A DNA stretch of 46,031 nucleotides from Syntrophobacter sp. SbD1 (GTDB lineage Bacteria > Desulfobacterota > Syntrophobacteria > Syntrophobacterales > Syntrophobacteraceae), in contig OMOE01000001.1 of NCBI GenBank assembly GCA_900290365.1, forward strand, positions 3,772-49,802. Reading direction: 5' to 3'. Position numbers and translations under genes: made by a program. Shown here in pieces: positions 18,577-25,513 of this stretch (its first letter is position 1; each line of letters starts with the position of its first letter). Under the pieces are notes generated by a model, which saw only the letters and a list, made by a program, of their open reading frames with translations, did not search any database and was not told where the DNA came from.

Positions 18577-20253
18577 ATGTTAAGGGGTATGGGGGTTCTG
18601 GGGATAGTCGCGTTGATCTTGTGCGCTTTGGCGGCCAATGCATTTTGCGAGGAGAAAAAGGCATGTGAATCGAACTGCATGGAGTTGCTCGCAGAACTCT
18701 TGAAGGCCAAGGGGGTTATCAGCCCGGATGAGGCCGAGGCCCTTAAATCGAAGATCACTGGTGGGGAGTCCCGGGATGGGGTAAAGGCCCTTGTCGGTCT
18801 TCTTAAAAATAAGGGCCTGGTCAGCGACGGCGAGGCGGACAAGTTCAATCAACTGCTTGCCAACAAGCCCACGCCGTCCCAGGAAGCCGCAAAGGCTATC
18901 CTGATCGTCCCGAGAGATCAAGCCTATGTTCAGAAGATTACCGAAAACGTTGTCTCGGAGGTGAAAAAAGATATTCATGACCAGGTCCAGACTGTGGTCG
19001 CCGAAAACGCCGGCCAGGGATTTCTGCCGGACAAGGTTGCGGAAAATCTCGCATGGTTACAGACGCTGCGTTTCGGCGGCGATGTGCGGCTGCGCGTCGA
19101 GCCTTTTTATTTCCCCGCCACAAATGGCCTGCTCCTGAACCCAAGCAGTCCGAACAGTACGACCCAACCATTTTTCAACACCAATGTCGACCGCCTGAAC
19201 GAATATCTCCGCCTTCGTCTAAAAGTTGAGGGCGATATCAACGATAAGGTGACACTAGGGGTAAGACTGGCTACCGGGGACCAAACAAACCCGGGATCTG
19301 ACAATGTCATTTTTGGCAATTATTACACCAAGAACGGTTTTCTCCTCGACCAGGCATATGTAAGGTTCCGCCCTGGCTGCGGTCTCGATATATGGGCCGG
19401 ACGGATGGCCAACCCATTTCTTTACACTGACCTCATATATGCCTACGACCTGAATTTAGAAGGTGTGGCGGGTGCTTACAAAAGGGATATAACGAGTGAA
19501 ATTACCGGCTATGTTACAGGCGGAGCTTTTCCTCTCCAGGAAATAGCGCTTTCGTCGCACGACAAGTGGCTGTTTGGCGGTCAGGCCGCCCTGGAATACA
19601 AGCCCGACAAGGAGTATTCGGTCAAATTTGGCGTTGCGCTTTATGATTATGAAAATACCGTCGGTATGGAAAACTCGCCAGGGCAGAATATTTATGACTA
19701 CACGGCGCCACTCTACATGCAAAAGGGCAATACCGTTTTCAATATCGACCCCATTGTAGCGGGCGTTAACAGCAATTACAATTATGCGCTGGCCTCCGCA
19801 TTTAGAGACCTCGATATTATCGGAATCATTGACGTGGCCTGCTGGGACCCTGTCCACGTAGTTTTATCGGGTGATTTTGTCAAAAATGTCGCCTTCGACG
19901 CGCAAAAGGTATCGGCCCTATCGGGAAGACCTGTTGAAGATATGCAGGATTATGCATACCGGGCCGGCTTGCTGGTTGGTTACCCTGCCCCTCGAAAATT
20001 TCTGCAGTGGAACGTGTTTCTCTACTACAAGTATGTCGGGACTGACTCTGTCGTTGATGCCTTCGACGATCAGGATTTCGCCCTGGGTGGAACGAACGCA
20101 AAAGGGTGGATTCTGGGCGCGGAATTGGGCCTGATGAAGAATGTATGGCTGACTGCCCGCTGGTTTACTTCAGATGAGATTTCCCCTTTCCAGAATTCAA
20201 CCGGCCCATTTTCCGTGGACGTCTTCGAATTTGATACGAATGTGGCATTCTGA
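18577..20253 (+). CDS. Putative outer-membrane porin with N-terminal helical domain
   Basis: This 558-aa protein has a signal peptide (GVLGIVALILCALAANAFCE). A helical N-terminal domain at ~35-135 contains two related units, LLAELLKAKGVISPDEAEAL and LVGLLKNKGLVSDGEADKF, and a helix that could form a coiled coil (~115-150). A beta-barrel follows at ~165-558 (RFGGDVRLRVEPFYF, RLNEYLRLRLKVEGDINDKV, DLDIWAGRMANPF-like, WILGAELGLMKNVWLTARWF) and ends in Phe, the BAM signal. The layout matches the 'putative porin' (Porin_5-like) proteins often found beside TonB/ExbBD genes. The first ~135 codons are almost duplicated at the start of the gene at 35877. It is probably a client of the preceding TonB or a conduit for the system (inference). 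Confidence 0.8.
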   Translation: MLRGMGVLGIVALILCALAANAFCEEKKACESNCMELLAELLKAKGVISPDEAEALKSKITGGESRDGVKALVGLLKNKGLVSDGEADKFNQLLANKPTPSQEAAKAILIVPRDQAYVQKITENVVSEVKKDIHDQVQTVVAENAGQGFLPDKVAENLAWLQTLRFGGDVRLRVEPFYFPATNGLLLNPSSPNSTTQPFFNTNVDRLNEYLRLRLKVEGDINDKVTLGVRLATGDQTNPGSDNVIFGNYYTKNGFLLDQAYVRFRPGCGLDIWAGRMANPFLYTDLIYAYDLNLEGVAGAYKRDITSEITGYVTGGAFPLQEIALSSHDKWLFGGQAALEYKPDKEYSVKFGVALYDYENTVGMENSPGQNIYDYTAPLYMQKGNTVFNIDPIVAGVNSNYNYALASAFRDLDIIGIIDVACWDPVHVVLSGDFVKNVAFDAQKVSALSGRPVEDMQDYAYRAGLLVGYPAPRKFLQWNVFLYYKYVGTDSVVDAFDDQDFALGGTNAKGWILGAELGLMKNVWLTARWFTSDEISPFQNSTGPFSVDVFEFDTNVAF

Positions 20254-20269
20254 GACACGGTACGACACA

Positions 20270-20336
20270 TAGGGAGCAGGAAGCAGGAAGCAGGGAGTTT
20301 CTTTCCGCTTCTCGCTTCCCGCTTCTCGCTTCGGTT
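20270..20336 (+). repeat. AGCAGGAAGC repeats with inverted GCTTC units
   Basis: AGCAGGAAGCAGGAAGCAGG is followed by inverted CGCTTCTCGCTTCCCGC, which forms an imperfect hairpin between the porin gene and the coiled-coil gene. A related GAAGC/GCTTC series is translated inside the TMTC-like gene at 25513-27480. Confidence 0.6.
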
Positions 20337-20351
20337 TTTTGGAGGGTAGAA

Positions 20352-21020
20352 GTGGTTCGCATTATAATCAGAGTGGCGGTGGTAGTGGCTTTGGTGCTCG
20401 TCGGTCTTTTGGCCGGCCTGGGCTATGGACATATTCAGCTTGGCAGAATGCAGCAGGCCCATCAGAACAAAATCAACGAAATCAACAAAAGGATTTCCCT
20501 GCTGCAGAAAAAGGCTTCGGAAGAGCGCGTTTCCCTGTCCGGAGTGGAAGGCCGCAACCGGTCCCTCCATGCTGAAATTGACAAGCTTAAAAAGGAAAAC
20601 GGGGAGCAGGCCGAAGAGGTAAAGAAACTCCAGGCCGAAGGGCAATCGTTTGAGGCAAAACTAAAAGAGATGACGGATGAAGCTGCCCGGCTAAAGGCGG
20701 CCCGCGACGAAGTGGCCGCTCAACTGGCCCAGGTCCTCCAGACCGCCACGGACCTCGGAGAGAAGGCAAAGCTGCTGGCAGCCGGCAAACAAACCCTCGA
20801 GGCCTCTTTAACCAAAGTCAACCAGGACCTGGACCTTTGCAAAAGCCACAACGCCAGGCTCTGCATCATTGCCGGCGACATGGTTGCAAAAGAGAAATCC
20901 AGGTGCACAATGGGCGGCATGCTTCGAAGCGAGCCTGTGACCCAGATCGGTAAAGTCGAGCTTGAAAGGCTCATGCAAGAGTACAAGGAAAAAATAGACC
21001 AGGAAAAGGTCCGGAATTGA
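20352..21020 (+). CDS. Membrane-anchored coiled-coil protein
   Basis: This 222-aa protein starts at GTG 20352, chosen because GGAGGG lies 6 bp upstream. Residues 4-25 form one membrane helix (IIIRVAVVVALVLVGLLAGL). Residues ~30-165 form a long, charged heptad-type coiled coil (LKKENGEQAEEVKKLQAEG, ETLEASLTKV-like). The C-terminus has two cysteines (DLCKSHNARLC) and one more (SRCTMGG). It would sit in the inner membrane and span the periplasm. No enzymatic motif is present and I do not recognise a named family. Its place at the end of the tonB-porin run suggests a structural or TolA-like bridging role, which is a guess. Confidence 0.75.
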   Translation: MVRIIIRVAVVVALVLVGLLAGLGYGHIQLGRMQQAHQNKINEINKRISLLQKKASEERVSLSGVEGRNRSLHAEIDKLKKENGEQAEEVKKLQAEGQSFEAKLKEMTDEAARLKAARDEVAAQLAQVLQTATDLGEKAKLLAAGKQTLEASLTKVNQDLDLCKSHNARLCIIAGDMVAKEKSRCTMGGMLRSEPVTQIGKVELERLMQEYKEKIDQEKVRN

Positions 21021-21035
21021 GATTGCAGTATAGAT

Positions 21036-21791
21036 ATGTTTAGAGACAAGAAGGTCATCGTGGTTATGCCGGCTTACAACGCCGAAAAAACACTCAGGCA
21101 GACCCACGCGGAGGTGCTGGCCCAAGACTGCGTCGACTTGATTATAATTGTTGATGATGTCAGTCATGACCGGACAATCGAGATCGCAAGGGGCCTTTGT
21201 AAGACAAGGGTCTACGCGCACGAGAACAACCGGGGCTATGGCGGCAACCAAAAGACCTGTTACAGGCTGGCGCTGGAAGAGGGAGGCGGCATTGTCATCA
21301 TGGTCCATCCCGACTACCAGTACACCCCTAAACTCATTCCCGCTTTCGTATCAATGATCGGAAACGACCTCTACCATTGCGTCCTTGGATCGAGAATTCT
21401 CGGGGGCTATGCCCTCAAAGGAGGTATGCCCCGGTGGCGTTATGTAGCCAACAGAGCCCTCACCTTCACGGGAAACCTTCTCATGGGCGCAAAGCTTTCA
21501 GAATATCATACGGGCTATCGGTGCTTTTCGCGGGAGTTGCTCGAGAAAGTCCCGTTCGACGCGAATTCGGACGACTTTGTCTTCGACAACCAGATGCTCG
21601 CCCAGATCCTCTGGCTTGGATATACGGTTGCCGAAGTAAGCTGTCCGACCATGTATTTCAAGGAAGCATCCTCAATAAACTTTAGGCGAAGTGTCGCATA
21701 CGGAGTCGGCTGCCTCAAAACGGCTTGTGAGTACCGCTTGGCGAAAATGAAGCTTATTGACTCAAAGTTCTTTCCCCACGTCCACAGGTAA
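21036..21791 (+). CDS. Family 2 glycosyltransferase
   Basis: This 251-aa GT-A fold enzyme probably transfers a sugar from a nucleotide donor to a lipid carrier or glycan. The N-terminal nucleotide-binding signature is VIVVMPAYNAEKTLRQT, followed by DLIIIVDDVSHDRT and HENNRGYGGNQKTCY. The usual DxD position reads MVHPDYQYTP, a variant typical of one DPM1-like subfamily where His-Pro-Asp replaces Asp-x-Asp. The acceptor-side region (MPRWRYVANRALTFTGNLLM, TGYRCFSRELLEKV, DDFVFDNQML) is intact. No C-terminal membrane segments are seen. It begins 15 bp after the coiled-coil gene and is followed at once by a polytopic GT-C-like gene, so it may prime the sugar used there. Confidence 0.88.
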   Translation: MFRDKKVIVVMPAYNAEKTLRQTHAEVLAQDCVDLIIIVDDVSHDRTIEIARGLCKTRVYAHENNRGYGGNQKTCYRLALEEGGGIVIMVHPDYQYTPKLIPAFVSMIGNDLYHCVLGSRILGGYALKGGMPRWRYVANRALTFTGNLLMGAKLSEYHTGYRCFSRELLEKVPFDANSDDFVFDNQMLAQILWLGYTVAEVSCPTMYFKEASSINFRRSVAYGVGCLKTACEYRLAKMKLIDSKFFPHVHR

Positions 21792-21816
21792 GCGAAAAAA
21801 GCGATGCCGGGAAGTT

Positions 21817-23373
21817 ATGAAAAGTTCTGAGAATCGACAAGCTTCATCTGACAATGTTGCCGACGCACAGGGTTTGGTTCGCTCCGGATTGATTCCCTTG
21901 AGCCGGCAAAAGCGGCTGATCGCCCTTCTCTGTTTAGTCACCGCGATCCGCATTTTCTTTTTCAGCGCGGTGTTTCCTTTCTTCAATAACGTCGATGAGC
22001 CCTATCATTTTGACCTCATCTGGAAATATTCAATAGGCCAGCCGGTTTTTAAAACTGACCAGTTTAATGCCGATGCCCAACGCATGATCTTTCTTTTTGC
22101 CAGCCCTGAGTACCTCGATAGCGACCAACATTTTTCGCCTGTTTTTTCGTTGCCTGCGGTTGTCCGGGGCCCAGCGCTGCGCAAGTTTATAGGTTCAGAT
22201 ATGGACAACATCGAAGAGTATTCTCCCCCGCTTTATTATTTCCTGGCAGGCAGGTGGCTGGCCTTCGGCAGAGCAATGGGCCTCAGGGATGGCGGCCTGC
22301 TCTACTGGTGCCGTTTTTTAAACATTCCACTGACCGTGCTGATGGTTATTATCGCCTACACTCTTGCCCGAATGATTCCCTATCGTGATCCCGCCATGGT
22401 TTTTGGACTGCCTTTGTTGGTTGCATTTATGCCGCAGGACGCTTTCTATTCACTCAATTCGGATGTGTTAAGCCCTTTACCATCAGGTATCGCGTTCATT
22501 CTGCTTATCAGGGGTGTGTCAGGCATGAATTTCGCCTTGCGCCATTATGTCGTTCTTGGACTCTCCATTTCTGCAGCATTGTTGACCAAGCTTTCGAATC
22601 TCCCGCTTCTTTTCATGACGATTATTTTTCTAGCGGCGAAAGCCGTTGTTAGTGGAAGGGTGCGTATATCACCAACGAGCATTGCCAGGTTATCTGCCTT
22701 TTGTCTCTGTTTGTTGACGCCAGTAGCAGCCTGGGCTGTCAACAACTTTTTACATATTGGAGATTGGACGGGTACGAATCATAAAATACATGAGCTTGGT
22801 TGGACCTACAAACATATTTCCAACTTTCTTCCTCATCCAATTTTAAGCTTTGCAGGCATGAGCTATTTTCTCCAAGGACTTCTCCAGACGTTTTGGCGCG
22901 GTGAATTTACATGGCATCTCAAACCGTTGGCTATAGGTTATATGGACTATTTCTACTCTGTGTCTACAATTATTATGCTATTAGTAGTATTTATAGCCAT
23001 AATACGAAAAGCCATTGTAATGAACGAATTAGTTATATACAAAATAAGTTTGTTTGGAATTATTTCAGCCATTTCGTTTATAGCTATCATTTCGATGATG
23101 TACGATTTTGGAGATTGCTTCTATCCATCTGCGATAAAGCCATTTTTTATCTCTGGTAGATTAATACTGTGCATGATGTTTCCTATTTTTTTGTGTTACA
23201 CAGGTGGTATCGATCAGCTTACGACCAAGTACAGTAAGTTCATTAAAGCAAGAGGTATATTCGTTGTCATCGCCATTTGTGTTTTGATTTCGATAACTGA
23301 AATATATATAGCCGCTCAGCCGTTCAGATCTCCTTACAATTTCTTTCATATTCCTCTTGGTGTTATAAATTAG
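21817..23373 (+). CDS. Polytopic GT-C-like membrane protein (DUF2142-like)
   Basis: This 518-aa protein has about ten membrane helices. I start it at ATG 21817 (MKSSENRQASS) with GGGAAG upstream; a TTG at 21757 would overlap the GT2 gene by 35 bp. After the first helix (LIALLCLVTAIRIFFFSAVF) comes NNVDEPYHFDLIWKY, an acidic motif in the first periplasmic loop typical of GT-C enzymes that use lipid-linked sugars. Its arrangement resembles DUF2142 proteins. It probably moves a sugar made by the GT2 next door onto a glycan or protein outside the membrane (inference). Base composition drifts to clearly AT-rich in the last ~550 bp (e.g. 22930-23360), unlike the 5' half, which hints at a composite or imported 3' part. 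Confidence 0.75.
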   Translation: MKSSENRQASSDNVADAQGLVRSGLIPLSRQKRLIALLCLVTAIRIFFFSAVFPFFNNVDEPYHFDLIWKYSIGQPVFKTDQFNADAQRMIFLFASPEYLDSDQHFSPVFSLPAVVRGPALRKFIGSDMDNIEEYSPPLYYFLAGRWLAFGRAMGLRDGGLLYWCRFLNIPLTVLMVIIAYTLARMIPYRDPAMVFGLPLLVAFMPQDAFYSLNSDVLSPLPSGIAFILLIRGVSGMNFALRHYVVLGLSISAALLTKLSNLPLLFMTIIFLAAKAVVSGRVRISPTSIARLSAFCLCLLTPVAAWAVNNFLHIGDWTGTNHKIHELGWTYKHISNFLPHPILSFAGMSYFLQGLLQTFWRGEFTWHLKPLAIGYMDYFYSVSTIIMLLVVFIAIIRKAIVMNELVIYKISLFGIISAISFIAIISMMYDFGDCFYPSAIKPFFISGRLILCMMFPIFLCYTGGIDQLTTKYSKFIKARGIFVVIAICVLISITEIYIAAQPFRSPYNFFHIPLGVIN

Positions 23374-23387
23374 GTCATTTCTCCAAT

Positions 23388-25340
23388 TCAGTTCCCCGGC
23401 CTCATCCCCTGGCTTCTCAAAAGGTCCCTGGCCTCCTCGCTGCCAAATTTTGCCGCTCTTCTCAAATCCTCAATCGCCTGGTCCTGCTGGCCAAGGCTGC
23501 GATAGGTAATGCCGCGGTTAATATATGCCAGTCCACTTTTAGGATTGATTTCGATCGCTTTGTCAAAATCTTTCAGCGCCCGGTTTGGGTTGCCAAGTTC
23601 GCAGTAGGCTATGCCACGGTTAATATAAGCCAACTGATAGTCCGGATCGATTTCGACGGCCTTGTCATAATCTGAAATTGCTTCATTCAGGTTGCCGGCG
23701 GCGACGTGAGAGTTGCCGCGATCATAGTAGGCAATTGCATATTCAGGGTCCGCCTCTATCGACATGCTGTAATCCGAAATCGCCTGCTTTTGGTTGCCCA
23801 GGGCTGAATAGGCGTTCCCGCGATCGGTGTAGGCTTTTGCATATTCGGGGCATAGCTCGATTGCCCTGTCATAATCTTCGATCGCCCGTTTTGTGTCGCC
23901 AACACCGAGGAAAGCTGCTCCTCGGCTATAGCGGGTGATACAATTATCACCCGTAACTTCCAGTGCATGATCATACAATGCGAAACTGTTTCGCCAGTAA
24001 CCGGTTTGCGTCCACGTAACGGCGAAAAAGTATGAAACGATCAATGCCGACGATGCAAAAAGTATTTGACTGCGGTAACGCCACTTTTTCAACAGTTCCG
24101 GAGTTGTCCATGCCGCTGCGATGAACAGCCCCACGAGAGGAATATAGCTATACCTGTCCGCCATAGCTTGATCGCCAACCTGCACAACGCCTATGACCGG
24201 CACAAGTGTACCCACGAACCAGAGCCATCCCACGGTCAAATACCGGAATCTTTTGGCCGTCCATATAACCGTTGAGGTCACGGCTGTGAAGAACAAGACT
24301 GCCCCCAGGACCTGCCAGGACGTCCACTTCTGATAGGGATAAAAAACAGCAAGATGTTGCGGCCAAACGGTTTTTTCAACGTAGATAACATAAGAAACGA
24401 AAGCATTGGCGATTCGCCCGCCCAGCGGAATTTCCCCAAGAGATATGACGGCGCCTCCCTTTCGCTGTACAACGAATGTTACGATACAGGAAGTTGCGCT
24501 CAGGGCAAAAAGGGGCATTTTCTCCCAAATCAGATACCAATTTGAGCTCAGGAGCGGGCGGGGATAAACCCTCACCCCGACCCTCTCCCAGAGGGAGAGG
24601 GGGAGGAAATCGGAAGGGAACATGACCCCGCCCCTACGGTCGCACGTGGTTCCTCGTGTAGGGGAGGGCTTTATGCCCTCCCGAAGCACTGGATTTGAAC
24701 GCAACTCCCCGGGAGGAGGTTTTTTTCCTCCAAATCGCTGTAAGGGCCAGTAGTCCAGGAGGAGCAGTACAAAGGGAAGGGTCACCAGCATCGGTTTTGC
24801 CATCAGGCCTAAAGCCAAAAATCCAAAGACGGGCAGGTAGGTCACGGCGCGCGGACGCTCAACGTAATAAACATACGCGGCCATGGTGAGCATCCAGAAA
24901 AAAGTGGAAAGAACATCCTTGCGCTCGGCAACCCAGGCGACGGATTCCACGTGAAGAGGGTGAAACGCAAACAAAGCGGCCACGAAAGCACTTTTCCACG
25001 GCGCTTTGGTCATTCGGTCAAAAACGAAAAAGAGCAGCAGTGTACTGGCAATATGGAATAAAAGATTTATCAGGTGATGCCGGTGCGGATTCAATCCAAA
25101 GAGTTGGACATCGAGCGCGTGAGACAACCATGTCAAGGGATGCCAATTTGCGGCATGACCGGTGGTGAACGCCCACCGAATTGCCTCTGCAGTAATGCCG
25201 TTTGCAATATGGATGTTTTCGGTTACGTAATAATGATCGTCGAGGTTAATGAAATCGCTGGAGGTAACGTGCCGGAATGCCGCGAGGGCAGCAAGTGTCA
25301 AGAAAAGGTAAATCAGCGGAAGTTGCTTGTTCTTTAACAT
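23388..25340 (-). CDS. TMTC-like polytopic membrane protein with C-terminal TPRs (copy 3 of 3)
   Basis: This 650-aa protein starts at ATG 25340 (MLKNKQLPLIYLFLTLAALA); the open frame continues upstream only through a repeat element. The N-terminal half resembles GT-C/TMTC proteins, with acidic loop INLDDHYYVTENIHIANG, HPLTWLSHALDVQLFGLNPH, and FHPLHVESVAWVAERKDVLS. The C-terminal third (~410-640) has about six TPRs (AIEDYDRAIELCPEYAKAY, ALKDFDKAIEINPKSGLAY). By analogy with eukaryotic TMTC1-4 (O-mannosyl transferases) it may glycosylate exported proteins; this is inference. The loop after LLLLDYWPLQRF carries ~60 residues read from intergenic-type palindromes. It converges with the GT-C-like gene, 14 bp away, and is the last of three paralogues in a row. 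Confidence 0.85.
   Translation of the reverse strand: MLKNKQLPLIYLFLTLAALAAFRHVTSSDFINLDDHYYVTENIHIANGITAEAIRWAFTTGHAANWHPLTWLSHALDVQLFGLNPHRHHLINLLFHIASTLLLFFVFDRMTKAPWKSAFVAALFAFHPLHVESVAWVAERKDVLSTFFWMLTMAAYVYYVERPRAVTYLPVFGFLALGLMAKPMLVTLPFVLLLLDYWPLQRFGGKKPPPGELRSNPVLREGIKPSPTRGTTCDRRGGVMFPSDFLPLSLWERVGVRVYPRPLLSSNWYLIWEKMPLFALSATSCIVTFVVQRKGGAVISLGEIPLGGRIANAFVSYVIYVEKTVWPQHLAVFYPYQKWTSWQVLGAVLFFTAVTSTVIWTAKRFRYLTVGWLWFVGTLVPVIGVVQVGDQAMADRYSYIPLVGLFIAAAWTTPELLKKWRYRSQILFASSALIVSYFFAVTWTQTGYWRNSFALYDHALEVTGDNCITRYSRGAAFLGVGDTKRAIEDYDRAIELCPEYAKAYTDRGNAYSALGNQKQAISDYSMSIEADPEYAIAYYDRGNSHVAAGNLNEAISDYDKAVEIDPDYQLAYINRGIAYCELGNPNRALKDFDKAIEINPKSGLAYINRGITYRSLGQQDQAIEDLRRAAKFGSEEARDLLRSQGMRPGN
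24555..24731 (-). repeat. In-frame block of palindromic repeats inside the TMTC-like gene
   Basis: It contains CCCTCACCCCGACCCTCTCC with its GGGAGAGGG arm and the separate palindrome GTAGGGGAGGGCTTTATGCC, with GAACGCAACT nearby. Translated on the minus strand it gives LREGIKPSPT and LPLSLWERVGVRV, typical products of such repeats. It expands the loop between LDYWPLQRF and WYLIWEKMPLF. Confidence 0.75.
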
Positions 25341-25376
25341 TGAAGTCAATAGACTGCACCACTCCTGGATCAATTC

Positions 25377-25513
25377 ATACCAAGTTGCGTTCAAGACGGA
25401 ACAGGGATATGCCCTGGGATATGCCCTCACCACGACCCTCTCCCGAACGGGAGAGGGGGAAAACCGTCCCTGCCCCTTGACTCCAAGCACCCGTCTTGAA
25501 CGCAACTTGGTAT
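25377..25513. mobile_element. 137-bp MITE-like element with perfect 23-bp terminal inverted repeats
   Basis: The left arm ATACCAAGTTGCGTTCAAGA(CGG) at 25377-25399 is exactly complementary to 25491-25513. Between the arms lies a CCCTCACCACGACCCTCTCC palindrome. It fills the gap between two TMTC-like paralogues, and its right edge touches the stop codon of the upstream one. A diverged copy of the end (AACGCAACCTGGTAT) is at 27550-27564, before the next start codon. Confidence 0.75.

Noticed and set aside
17708..20253. TonB-dependent receptor in the cluster
   Set aside because: The barrel at 18577-20253 lacks a plug domain and TonB-receptor signatures. Its N-terminal domain is short and helical, so it is called a porin.
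25341..25505. 55-codon N-terminal extension of the last TMTC-like protein
   Set aside because: It is the translation of the 137-bp inverted-repeat element. The paralogue starts at the equivalent of ATG 25340.
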